A stretch of DNA of 64,000 bases from Oceanospirillum sp048270425 (GTDB lineage Bacteria; Pseudomonadota; Gammaproteobacteria; Pseudomonadales; Halomonadaceae), in NCBI GenBank assembly GCA_048270425.1, contig JBLWSY010000001.1:434001-498000 (forward strand), in the 5' to 3' direction. Under the pieces are notes generated by a model. That model had not been told where the DNA came from. It was given only the letters and a program-made list of their open reading frames with translations, and did not search any database. Shown piece by piece: positions 34,568-43,111 of the stretch. Position numbers and translations under genes: made by a program. How positions within the stretch are numbered: position 1 is the stretch's first letter; each line of letters starts with the position of its first letter.

Positions 34568-34826
34568 CAGGTTGCCTTATCTGGTTAGGTAGAATCACTA
34601 TTTAGCAGGCTTGGGATTCTACAAAATGGTTACCGTTGCAGCCAGAAAAATGCAGATCCGGGCATTGACTATTTCATTAGTGGCAAAAGAATTACTTTTT
34701 TGAGGCATGGCAATGTTTCAGGGCCTGGTTTTAAGAGAATAGAGCTCTTGCTAATTAAGCCATCACGGCATGGCTTGCCGGAACCGCTTTGTTTATCGCT
34801 GATGACCGACCCGATAAGGATTTTCT

Positions 34827-36578
34827 ATGGTACCTGCTTTTACCGGGTCACCCGTCAAACGCTTTTTCCTCATCATATTGACTGAGCTTATTCTTCTGAT
34901 CGGTTTGATAGCGGCATTGCTGATTTTTAAAGAACAAACATCCAGGGATGAAACCGCAGCTGTTCGCCAATCTCTATACGCCAGTCACGAATTAGCATAC
35001 CAGGCAAACAATCTCCATCTTATGCTTGCAGGGCTCAATGTGGCTGGTAAGGGTGATGGCATTCAGCTAAAAGTGTCTTTCGAGCAGCAAGCCCAGCGTC
35101 TGATGAATACTTTACGGAATAACGAAGGTTGGCTTATCCCGCAAAATGAGGCAACGCAACAGATCAAAGCCGAAAGATCTCTTGTCGAAAACACGTTGGT
35201 GAATTCGCTGAACGCCGGGCGGAAAATGCTGGCGATCAATGAGTCCCTGAAAAAACTACGATCAGAAGGCCAACCTGAAGCCCTGATTCATCTGATGGAA
35301 GAAAGATTTGATCTGCACCGGCGGTCATATGTCGCCCTGGCACAGAAGAATCAGAGTGCTTTCAGACATTTCATTGAACAGCTTGAGAGCCTGCACAAAA
35401 CACAGTTTTCTTCGGCGGCTGCCAAAACCGAAAGCTTTATTCGTTATGCCCTGTTGGCAACCGCATTATTCGCTTTACTTCAGCTATCGCTTTGTCTGAT
35501 TTATCGAAGACTGTTTAATCGGCTGGAGCATTTTTTGTCTCGCCTGGAGAATAAGGTCAAAACCGGGTTCGCAAAGGATTTATCAGCTCCTTTCAATGAC
35601 CGCCTCGACACCTTAACAGCAGACGTACAGCAGGCGCTGGATATACAGGTCAGCGAACTGCAAAAGCAGCGTTGGAAAAATGCCGCGCTTGAAGCGGCAG
35701 GTGAAGCGATTCTTATCGCGGATGCCCGAGGAAATATACAATACACCAATGCGGCTTTTACACGGATTACCGGTTATGACACCTCGACTGTTCTGGGCAA
35801 GAATTGCAGCATTTTATCCAGCGGTTTAACCAGTCTGGATACTTACAATGAGCTCTGGAGCGGCCTGAACCAAAATGGTCTCTGGCATGGTGAACTGACA
35901 AACAAAAGAAGCAATGGCGATATTTTTACACAATTAACAACAATATCTGCCCTCTATGATGAGAACACGGATCCTCCCGTGCATCAGGGCTACATTGCTG
36001 TAATGCGTGATATCAGTTTACGTAAAGAGCTTGAACAAGAACTTTATATTCTGGCACGTCAGGATGGTCTGACCGGTGTTTTAAACCGCAAAACGGTACT
36101 GGATGAGGCAGAAAAGAAACTGCAGTGGTCAATTCGATATGATGACCCGCTGTCAGTGATCGTTTTGGATATTGATCACTTCAAGCGGGTTAATGATCGC
36201 TGGGGGCATCCTGCCGGGGACAAAGTTATTGTCTCGATTGCCGAGCGGTGCCAGGCGTTATTGCCTTCCGATGGTGTTATGGGGCGTATTGGTGGGGAAG
36301 AGTTTCTGCTGGCCGTACCCGGATTAAACGCCCGGCAGGCTTTTCTGTTGGCAGAAAAGTTGCGGCAAGTGATAGCAGACCAGCCACTTCATTTAAATCA
36401 CCGTGATACCATACAGGTGACCTGCAGTTTTGGTATCAGTCAGCTCGATAGGTCTGCGAAGAATGCCAACGGACTACTTTCACAGATTGTCGCCCAGGCC
36501 GATAAAGCACTCTACGATGCTAAAGAGGCCGGTCGAAATCGAGTGCATATTTTTCATGACAAAATGATGACCCGATAA
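34827..36578 (+). CDS. Membrane PAS-GGDEF diguanylate cyclase
   Basis: A 583-residue sensor cyclase. N-terminal helix (~12-32) and second helix (~203-224) bracket a helical periplasmic sensor region; a PAS domain (~284-400, containing AGEAILIADARGNIQYTNAAF and the NGLWHGELTNKRSNG turn) is followed by GGDEF (~415-575). The catalytic GGEEF is intact (RIGGEEF, ~488). The RxxD I-site is absent (LPSD precedes), so product inhibition by that route is unlikely. AAGGA precedes ATG 34827. It is followed by two further sensory proteins on the same strand, which may form a signalling cluster. Confidence 0.9.
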   Translation: MVPAFTGSPVKRFFLIILTELILLIGLIAALLIFKEQTSRDETAAVRQSLYASHELAYQANNLHLMLAGLNVAGKGDGIQLKVSFEQQAQRLMNTLRNNEGWLIPQNEATQQIKAERSLVENTLVNSLNAGRKMLAINESLKKLRSEGQPEALIHLMEERFDLHRRSYVALAQKNQSAFRHFIEQLESLHKTQFSSAAAKTESFIRYALLATALFALLQLSLCLIYRRLFNRLEHFLSRLENKVKTGFAKDLSAPFNDRLDTLTADVQQALDIQVSELQKQRWKNAALEAAGEAILIADARGNIQYTNAAFTRITGYDTSTVLGKNCSILSSGLTSLDTYNELWSGLNQNGLWHGELTNKRSNGDIFTQLTTISALYDENTDPPVHQGYIAVMRDISLRKELEQELYILARQDGLTGVLNRKTVLDEAEKKLQWSIRYDDPLSVIVLDIDHFKRVNDRWGHPAGDKVIVSIAERCQALLPSDGVMGRIGGEEFLLAVPGLNARQAFLLAEKLRQVIADQPLHLNHRDTIQVTCSFGISQLDRSAKNANGLLSQIVAQADKALYDAKEAGRNRVHIFHDKMMTR

Positions 36579-36803
36579 TTAATTTGGGCAAACTTAATGT
36601 AAAGAATTGTAAATTAGTATTTTTAAATATTTTTCTTATTCTGCTTTGTTTTGCTCATAATCGCTCCTAATAGCCTGATTTTTCATAGTGTTTTTGCCTC
36701 ATATCAAATTGTTTGCCGTTTTTGTTTGATAACCATCATTTTAAAATCTCATTCCTTTGTACTCATAACATCTTTTAATCCATTTGATCTGGTGATAGAT
36801 TGC

Positions 36804-36832
36804 GCCCGCCCAGCCATCCTGGCGGGCTGTTT
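36804..36832 (+). terminator. GC-rich hairpin, possible terminator or attenuator
   Basis: GCCCGCC (36804-36810) pairs with GGCGGGC (36821-36827), followed by TGTTTATT. It lies 28 nt before the likely start of the GGDEF-EAL gene, so it could end the preceding transcript or attenuate the next one. Confidence 0.45.
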
Positions 36833-36860
36833 ATTGCCAATAAATCCATGGAGTATCAAA

Positions 36861-38927
36861 TTGGACCGTTACGGAATGTCTGCGGATGTCTTGCACTCTC
36901 TTGAAGGGGTGGCGCAAGGGGTAGAGTTAATTGATATGGCCTTTGCTCATATCGCGCTCGACCAGCAGTTAACGGTAATCACCGGCAATAGCCACCTTGA
37001 AAAAATGGCGGATCTCTATCACCTGCCCGCGCAAGAGATACTCTCCTGGTTGAAGGGGAGCCAATATCAGACTCATACAGAGATTCTTCAGCAGCTAACC
37101 GCTCACTCAGCCATCACCGCGGAAAGTTGGGGGCATGCTGAGGATGGTAAGTCGTTTCATATTCAGTGGTCACTGAAGCTGTTGTCAGATTCAACAGCAC
37201 TTTGCTTTATCCGGGATATTCGCTGGCGCCAGAAGTATCAGGATCAATGGACACTGTTCGAGCGTATTTTTAATTCCGGCCGGGCTTCTGTTGTCGTCAC
37301 GGATGCAAGCAATCGTATCGTGCTGGCTAACAAACGTTTTGAAGAAATTTCAGGCTATTCCTCCGCGGAAGTAATGGGTTTTGATCCGGGGTTCTTTAGT
37401 TCTGGCCGCCAGGATAAAGCCTTTTATCGTGATTTGTGGAACAGCTTGATTAACGATGGTTACTGGTCAGGACTGATCTGGAATCGTCGCAAGGATGGAC
37501 GCGAATACCCCGAGCAAAAAACCATCTACACAGTGCAGAATGATGCGGGTCAGGTCACTCATTATTTCTCTTCAGGAGAAGTTGTACTGCACAATGATGC
37601 ACCGACGCTTCTTAGCTCGCTTGCACCAGGACAAAGCAACAGCATCATGGGACAGCAAGGGCTGATCGAACAGCTCAGCCGTGTTCAGCGTGATCAGCAA
37701 CAGCCTGTTACCCTCTTTTATATCGGTATTGATAATATGGGGCGCTTAAACAGGCATGGTGGCATGGCTCTGGGCGACCACATTATTCGGGTTACCCTTC
37801 AGCGTTTAACCGACACTTTTTTACCGGAGGGCATGGTTGCCCGTTCGGTAGGCGATGAATTCATCATTGCCGCACCCCACATTACCGTACCGTCACAGGC
37901 CGAATCGATCGCTCAAGGTCTGCTGAGTACCTTGCAAAGCAGTATTGAGTATCAGTCTATCGAATGGCGTTCCACGGTAAGTATTGGTATTACCTTGCTT
38001 GAATCCGGTCAACGTCCCCGGGATGCGATTGAGCAAGCCCATATAGCGATGCACCACGCCAAAGAGCAGGGCGGTAATTCAAGCCACTTCTTTAATATGC
38101 AACTTCAACAGGTTGCCAAAGAGGGCGTACTGCTGGAACAAGCCCTGCATATGGCGATTGATAAAGGCGAGTTTTCACTCAACTATCAACCTATTATTGA
38201 TACCAAAACCGGTTCTTTAGTTGCTGCTGAGGCCCTGCTTCGCTGGAATTCAGAGCAATTTGGTTTTGTTCCCCCTGATCGCTTTATACCCATAGCGGAA
38301 CATACCGGCCTGATCCACGAGCTTGGCCGCTGGGTCATGAATGAAGTTTGTCAGCAAATCCAAAAATGGGGTGACACCTTCACCGGTAGTATCGCCGTTA
38401 ATCTATCTGCTCATCAGCTTCAGTACGCAGGTCTTGCGGAACAGTTGATGGGGATTCTGAATCATCACCAGGTGCCGGTTGAGCGTGTTTGTCTGGAAAT
38501 TACAGAAACCGCCATGATTCAGGATGCTAATTCAGCCGTTTCCGTGGTAACCGATCTTAAGGAAGCGGGCTTTATGCTGTCGATCGACGACTTTGGGACC
38601 GGTTACTCCAGTCTTAGCTATCTGACACGTTTTCAGCTCGACAAATTAAAAGTGGACCGTTGCTTTGTGCAGAAAATGACGGATCAGCCCCAGGAACGCC
38701 TGGTGACAAAGGCCATTATTCAACTGGCTAAAAGTTTAGGGATGAGCATTGTCGCGGAGGGTGTTGAAACACAAGATCAGCGCACCGCACTATCCGCACT
38801 GGATTGCGATTATCTGCAGGGATATCTGATCAGTAAGCCGTTACCGGCTTATGAGTTCAGTTTTTTTATTAAAAGTTTGTCTTTGGATTCAAGCAAAGAG
38901 CGCCCCAATCTTTGTGCTGAAGCCTGA
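36861..38927 (+). CDS. PAS-GGDEF-EAL protein, probable c-di-GMP phosphodiesterase
   Basis: A 688-residue soluble protein with an N-terminal PAS-like sensor (~20-130), a second PAS (~140-250), a GGDEF domain (~265-420) and a C-terminal EAL domain (~430-680). The cyclase motif is degenerate (SVGDEF, first Gly to Val). The EAL catalytic set is present: EALLRW, VNLSAHQ, EITETAM, DDFGTGYSS, LKVDR and AEGVET. The net activity is therefore probably hydrolysis of c-di-GMP to pGpG. The start is taken as TTG 36861: GGAG at 36850-36853 lies seven bases upstream. An upstream frame to 36651 crosses a hairpin and an AT-rich region and is not supported. Confidence 0.88.
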   Translation: MDRYGMSADVLHSLEGVAQGVELIDMAFAHIALDQQLTVITGNSHLEKMADLYHLPAQEILSWLKGSQYQTHTEILQQLTAHSAITAESWGHAEDGKSFHIQWSLKLLSDSTALCFIRDIRWRQKYQDQWTLFERIFNSGRASVVVTDASNRIVLANKRFEEISGYSSAEVMGFDPGFFSSGRQDKAFYRDLWNSLINDGYWSGLIWNRRKDGREYPEQKTIYTVQNDAGQVTHYFSSGEVVLHNDAPTLLSSLAPGQSNSIMGQQGLIEQLSRVQRDQQQPVTLFYIGIDNMGRLNRHGGMALGDHIIRVTLQRLTDTFLPEGMVARSVGDEFIIAAPHITVPSQAESIAQGLLSTLQSSIEYQSIEWRSTVSIGITLLESGQRPRDAIEQAHIAMHHAKEQGGNSSHFFNMQLQQVAKEGVLLEQALHMAIDKGEFSLNYQPIIDTKTGSLVAAEALLRWNSEQFGFVPPDRFIPIAEHTGLIHELGRWVMNEVCQQIQKWGDTFTGSIAVNLSAHQLQYAGLAEQLMGILNHHQVPVERVCLEITETAMIQDANSAVSVVTDLKEAGFMLSIDDFGTGYSSLSYLTRFQLDKLKVDRCFVQKMTDQPQERLVTKAIIQLAKSLGMSIVAEGVETQDQRTALSALDCDYLQGYLISKPLPAYEFSFFIKSLSLDSSKERPNLCAEA

Positions 38928-38955
38928 AAAAGAAACTCTAAGGATTTAACAAGCC

Positions 38956-40530
38956 ATGTCGCACCCTTCTGTAACTCAGCGGGCAATTCCGGTTGATCCC
39001 AATCGTTGCATCATTTCGACGACAGACAAAAAAGGCAATATCCAAGCCTGCAATGACTATTTCGTGACCCTGTCCGGATACTCCGAGACTCAACTTATTG
39101 GGGCGCCGCATAATATTATTCGTCACCCTGATATGCCCAAAGAAGCTTTTTCGGATCTATGGAAACGGGTTTCTAAAGGTGACAATTGGATTGGTTTGGT
39201 CAAAAACCGAACCGCAAACGGCGACCACTATTGGGTTGATGCCTTTGTTACGCCGATCTTTGAAGGCAAAGAGATCACAGGGTACCAGTCTGTACGTCAC
39301 TGTCCGGATCAGCCGGATGTGGAGCGGGCAGACGAACTGTATCGTTCCGTCAAAAAGGGGCAGAAACCTCTTTCTCACTGGTTTAAAAGCAAAAGCCGCA
39401 CTCTGATCACGCTTTTTCAGGGGCTGATCTTTGTGCTGCCGCTGATCGCTTTGGCACTTTGGATGGCAGATATGCCTCTGAACAAAAGTGCCATGATCAT
39501 GGGCGTTGCAGCTTTAGGTATCTTACTTGCTGCGGTTCAGCAATCTGCGCAATACCGTCGTCTTGCTCAGAAAAGTCGGAAGATCTACTCCGATCCGTTG
39601 GCACAGAAGGTCTACAGCAACTGCCACGATGAAGTAGGCGAGGTTGATATTGCGTTGCACTATCTTGATCGAACCATGAAAACGGTCGTTAATCGACTGG
39701 ATAATGCTTCTGGTCACTTTCATCACCATATTGAAGCTGTTTCCAACCAGGTCGCTGAAGTCAGCCAGCAGGCCGAGCAGCAGTTAGATGAGCTTTCTCA
39801 GGCTGCAACTGTGATGGAGCAGGTCTCCGTGGCGACAGAGGAGGTAGCCCGTAACTGTGATGCTGCTGCTGAAGTATCCCGTAAAACCGATGAGATCAGT
39901 CAGGCAGGACAGGAGATCGTCGAACGGAGCGAACGGGCTATTCAGTCGCTCTGTGACTCTGTTCGTAGCTCCACTGGACAACTGGAAGCTCTGCAGGCGC
40001 AAAGTGAAAACATTGATCAGATTCTGGATGTAATCAGCGGTATCGCCGAACAGACCAACCTGCTGGCGCTTAACGCTGCCATTGAAGCCGCTCGAGCAGG
40101 CGAAGCGGGACGGGGCTTTGCGGTTGTCGCGGATGAGGTGCGTGGACTGGCTCATCGGTCACAACAGTCTACAGTCGATATTCAGACCATACTGTCTCAG
40201 TTCCGGGATCAGACCCGGGAAGTGGTCGCCCGTATGCAGAGCTCGGAAACACTGGCAATTTCGACGGTTGATGAGATTAAGCAAGCGGAAGAAGTATTAG
40301 CGGAATTGCAAACCATCATCAGCCATCTTGGCCAGATGAATATTCAGATCGCGTCTGCCGCAGAAGAGCAGTCTGCCGCAGCGAATGAGATGAAAGAGCG
40401 AATTTCAGCGATTCATCACTCCGCGCAAACAACAGCTGCCGCAGGTCGTGCTACCCGACAGTCCAGTCTACATCTGGTGGATGAAGCCAATGACCTTTCC
40501 AGTCTAATCCAGCGGTTTGGCCAAAGCTGA
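38956..40530 (+). CDS. Aer-like PAS methyl-accepting chemotaxis protein
   Basis: A 524-residue chemoreceptor. The N-terminal PAS domain (~15-125, TTDKKGNIQACNDYFVTLSG, VKNRTANGDHYWVDAFV) resembles Aer, which binds FAD to sense redox or oxygen. A membrane-anchoring hairpin lies at ~150-195 with almost no periplasmic part. The signalling domain has the conserved tip IAEQTNLLALNAAIEAARAG ... GFAVVADEVRGLAHRSQ (~363-405). It relays to CheA/CheW, not encoded here. The gene ends with a strong terminator at 40575. Its position after the GGDEF-EAL gene (28 nt) suggests co-transcription. Confidence 0.9.
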   Translation: MSHPSVTQRAIPVDPNRCIISTTDKKGNIQACNDYFVTLSGYSETQLIGAPHNIIRHPDMPKEAFSDLWKRVSKGDNWIGLVKNRTANGDHYWVDAFVTPIFEGKEITGYQSVRHCPDQPDVERADELYRSVKKGQKPLSHWFKSKSRTLITLFQGLIFVLPLIALALWMADMPLNKSAMIMGVAALGILLAAVQQSAQYRRLAQKSRKIYSDPLAQKVYSNCHDEVGEVDIALHYLDRTMKTVVNRLDNASGHFHHHIEAVSNQVAEVSQQAEQQLDELSQAATVMEQVSVATEEVARNCDAAAEVSRKTDEISQAGQEIVERSERAIQSLCDSVRSSTGQLEALQAQSENIDQILDVISGIAEQTNLLALNAAIEAARAGEAGRGFAVVADEVRGLAHRSQQSTVDIQTILSQFRDQTREVVARMQSSETLAISTVDEIKQAEEVLAELQTIISHLGQMNIQIASAAEEQSAAANEMKERISAIHHSAQTTAAAGRATRQSSLHLVDEANDLSSLIQRFGQS

Positions 40531-40574
40531 CTGTATGACTCTACCTGACGCTCAGGCAGAACTGGAATCAACGG

Positions 40575-40599
40575 AAAAAGGGGCTTAGCCCCCTTTTTT
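40575..40599 (+). terminator. Rho-independent terminator after the chemoreceptor gene
   Basis: AAAAAGGGGC (40575-40584) pairs with GCCCCCTTTTT from 40588 around a short loop, ending in T6. Confidence 0.9.
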
Positions 40600-40764
40600 A
40601 TGCGTAGTAGTCGCGCTATGCCCACTTCAGCACGAAAAGTTAGTGCTCTATGGGGACAAAAGTAAACAGATGCATTATGTTTCAGTTATGAGCCGTTAAA
40701 TACAGATAAATAATGAGAAATTGGCTCGGAAGATCAGAAAGCTATTAACACCGAGGAATCCGTT

Positions 40765-41142
40765 ATGGACAGGCTTAGTCAAAAAAACAAGTGTCAGCTT
40801 GTGATGGGATCGAAACATCTGGTGCAAGCCTTGATGATCATCGTTTCCACTCTGTTTCTATCCGGCTGCTTTTACAATGATGATACGCCTCCGATCAGTG
40901 CGACCGGAAAACAGATGTATGAGGACTATTGTGCAGGATGCCATAAGGCTAATGGCCTGGGTAAATTTGTCATGGGTATCCCTGCCACTTTCTCAAATCA
41001 GCTATCTAGAGAAGAGATTATCAAGCTAATCCTCAAAGGTGATCCGAGATACCCACGCATGCCCACCTTTCCACAAATTCGCTTCAGTCAGGCCGATAAA
41101 ATCGCCCAATACCTTTCTCAGCTTGAACAGGAACAGCAGTAA
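40765..41142 (+). CDS. Small class I cytochrome c lipoprotein
   Basis: A 125-residue protein with a lipobox (FLSGC, ~33-37) after a long n-region, then one c-type heme site CAGCH (~56-60). The likely axial Met is in YPRMPTF (~93). It probably carries electrons in the periplasm while tethered to a membrane. GAGGAATCC precedes ATG 40765; an internal ATG at 40804 is an alternative start that would give a more ordinary signal length. No oxidase or reductase partner is adjacent. Confidence 0.85.
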   Translation: MDRLSQKNKCQLVMGSKHLVQALMIIVSTLFLSGCFYNDDTPPISATGKQMYEDYCAGCHKANGLGKFVMGIPATFSNQLSREEIIKLILKGDPRYPRMPTFPQIRFSQADKIAQYLSQLEQEQQ

Positions 41143-41269
41143 ACCTTTGTCCTGATTGGCGATTATAGAAAATAAACTGATACAATAACCTCACTTATCT
41201 GCTTTCTGAACCTGACCAGACAGTGATTTATGGTCGGGTTCGTTTATCCATACAGGTTATTTATTATCA

Positions 41270-41743
41270 ATGAGTTATATTGACTTAGCTGACTACTCAA
41301 AGCGCTGGATCTTCAGACACAAGGATCTTCCGGTTTCGGAAGAAGACCTTAAAGCCATTAAACCAATGACTCCCGACCGCTCAAGCCAACTTTGGCAGTC
41401 TCAAATTAGCGCTCACAGCAGTGATCATAGTTTTTTCCAAAAAGATGATTGGGCGGGTAACAGCAAGAGCTGGCTGGAAACCGACAACTGGCAGAATGCC
41501 TGGGACAGTAACAGCAATGACCTGCCGGAGCTGATGCAACAGCACTTCGACTGGGAAGCAAACACCACCGTCTATATTTGTTACGACAGCGAAAACGTCA
41601 TCGAAACAACCTGGGCCGTGTTCTGTCGGGCCTGGAAGAACTTCCTGTTCCTTGATGATGGCACCATTATCATTGGCAAAAAACGCAAACAGGCTGCCCA
41701 GTTCTTTGATAACGGTCAGATGCGTATCGGCCTACGTCCTTAG
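41270..41743 (+). CDS. DUF2947 family protein
   Basis: A 157-residue, Trp-rich acidic cytoplasmic protein of the DUF2947 family (found mainly in marine gammaproteobacteria). Recognisable features are the N-terminal IDLADYSKRWIFRHKDLPVS and the central VYICYDSENVIETTWAVFCR. There is no signal or membrane helix. The function is not known. The preceding 127 bp is AT-rich and could hold the promoter; a terminator follows. Confidence 0.8.
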   Translation: MSYIDLADYSKRWIFRHKDLPVSEEDLKAIKPMTPDRSSQLWQSQISAHSSDHSFFQKDDWAGNSKSWLETDNWQNAWDSNSNDLPELMQQHFDWEANTTVYICYDSENVIETTWAVFCRAWKNFLFLDDGTIIIGKKRKQAAQFFDNGQMRIGLRP

Positions 41744-41778
41744 AGACCGCTGAACGAACACATTTTTAGCTCCATACC

Positions 41779-41808
41779 GATCAGGCTATCCGGCCTGATC
41801 TTTTATTT
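41779..41808 (+). terminator. Terminator after the DUF2947 gene
   Basis: GATCAGGC (41779-41786) pairs with GCCTGATC (41793-41800), followed by TTTTATTT. Confidence 0.8.
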
Positions 41809-41842
41809 CTGCTTCAGATTTCCGAAATTTCAGGGATGTTCT

Positions 41843-43111
41843 ATGAAGATTCTGCACACGTCAGACTGGCATCTGGGCCAGCTTTTCTATGGTAAAAGCA
41901 GGGAACAGGAGCAGGCTGCTTTTCTTCGCTGGCTGGTCGATCAGGTCAGATGCCATCAGATTGATGCTGTGCTCGTGGCGGGCGATATCTTCGATACCGG
42001 TACGCCACCCAGTTATGCCCGGGCGCTTTATAACCAGTTTATTGTTCAGCTGCATCAGGAGTGTCCTGCTTGCCAGCTGGTTCTTTTAGCCGGTAATCAT
42101 GATTCAGTTGCTGTACTGAATGAGTCAAAAGGCTTGCTGAATGCTCTGAACACACAGGTCATAGCCGGTGCCGACCCTGAATCCCTTGATGACTGTACTG
42201 ATGACCTTGCCAATGAACAGCTCAGGGATGTGCTGATTCCTCTGACTGATACTGAACAGAACCCCTCAGCAGTACTTTGTGCCATCCCTTTTTTGCGTCC
42301 TAGTGACCTGATGCGAAGCCGCTCTGATCAATCTGCAGAACAACGCCAACAGCATCTGACCCAGCAGATCCAGGGCTATTACCAGCAACTGTTCGAACTG
42401 GCAAAAAAACACTATCCGAATCTGCCTGTCGTGATGACCGGCCACCTGACGACTGTGGGCGCATCCACCTCAGAATCGGTAAAAGAGATCTATATTGGCA
42501 CGTTGGATGCTTTTCCTGCCAGTGCTTTTCCTCCTGCGGATTATATCGCCCTGGGGCATATTCATCGGCCGCAAAAAGTCGCTAAAACCGAGCATATCCG
42601 TTATTGCGGTTCACCGATGGCGCTCAGCTTTGATGAGCTTGGAAGAGAGAAAGAGGTACTGCTTGTCGAGCTGCAACCGGAAGTTGGTTTTGTTAACGCT
42701 GAAAGCCTGACGGTTCCGGTCTTTCAACCTCTGATCCGGCTGAGTGGCAGCCTGTCCGACATTGAAGCTCAGCTATCTGATCTGAGTGATCAAACAGCCC
42801 AGCTGGCCAGCGGCCAGACGCTCTGGGCTGAAATTAATGTGCAGACAGAAGATTATCTGGCAGACCTCCAACCAAGAATTGAAGCCCTGATTGGTGAACA
42901 ACCGGTAGAAGTACTTCGGATTCGCAGGGAGAACAGAGCGCGATCGACCCTGGCTGATCATAAACCCTCTGTTCAGCTGGATGAGCTCACACCAGAGGAA
43001 GTATTCCTCAAGCGCCTCAGTCAGGAAGAGCTCGATGAAGAGCGCCGCAGCGCCCTGATCGACTGCTTTCAGCAGATTCAGTCTGCTATGCAGGAGGAGA
43101 GTGCACAATGA
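41843..43111 (+). CDS. sbcD: Exonuclease SbcD, nuclease subunit
   Basis: A 422-residue Mre11-family subunit of SbcCD, an ATP-dependent double-strand exonuclease and hairpin endonuclease acting on cruciforms and protein-blocked ends. The metal-binding phosphoesterase motifs are intact: HTSDWHLGQLFYGKSREQEQ, VAGDIFDTGTPPS, LAGNHDSV, MTGHLTTVGA and LGHIHRPQKV. It overlaps sbcC by ATGA at 43108-43111, the standard arrangement. The capping domain (~300-420) is present. Confidence 0.95.
   Translation: MKILHTSDWHLGQLFYGKSREQEQAAFLRWLVDQVRCHQIDAVLVAGDIFDTGTPPSYARALYNQFIVQLHQECPACQLVLLAGNHDSVAVLNESKGLLNALNTQVIAGADPESLDDCTDDLANEQLRDVLIPLTDTEQNPSAVLCAIPFLRPSDLMRSRSDQSAEQRQQHLTQQIQGYYQQLFELAKKHYPNLPVVMTGHLTTVGASTSESVKEIYIGTLDAFPASAFPPADYIALGHIHRPQKVAKTEHIRYCGSPMALSFDELGREKEVLLVELQPEVGFVNAESLTVPVFQPLIRLSGSLSDIEAQLSDLSDQTAQLASGQTLWAEINVQTEDYLADLQPRIEALIGEQPVEVLRIRRENRARSTLADHKPSVQLDELTPEEVFLKRLSQEELDEERRSALIDCFQQIQSAMQEESAQ

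Noticed and set aside
34700..34885. 61-codon ORF before the PAS-GGDEF gene
   Set aside because: No ribosome site or family; it overlaps the cyclase start in another frame.
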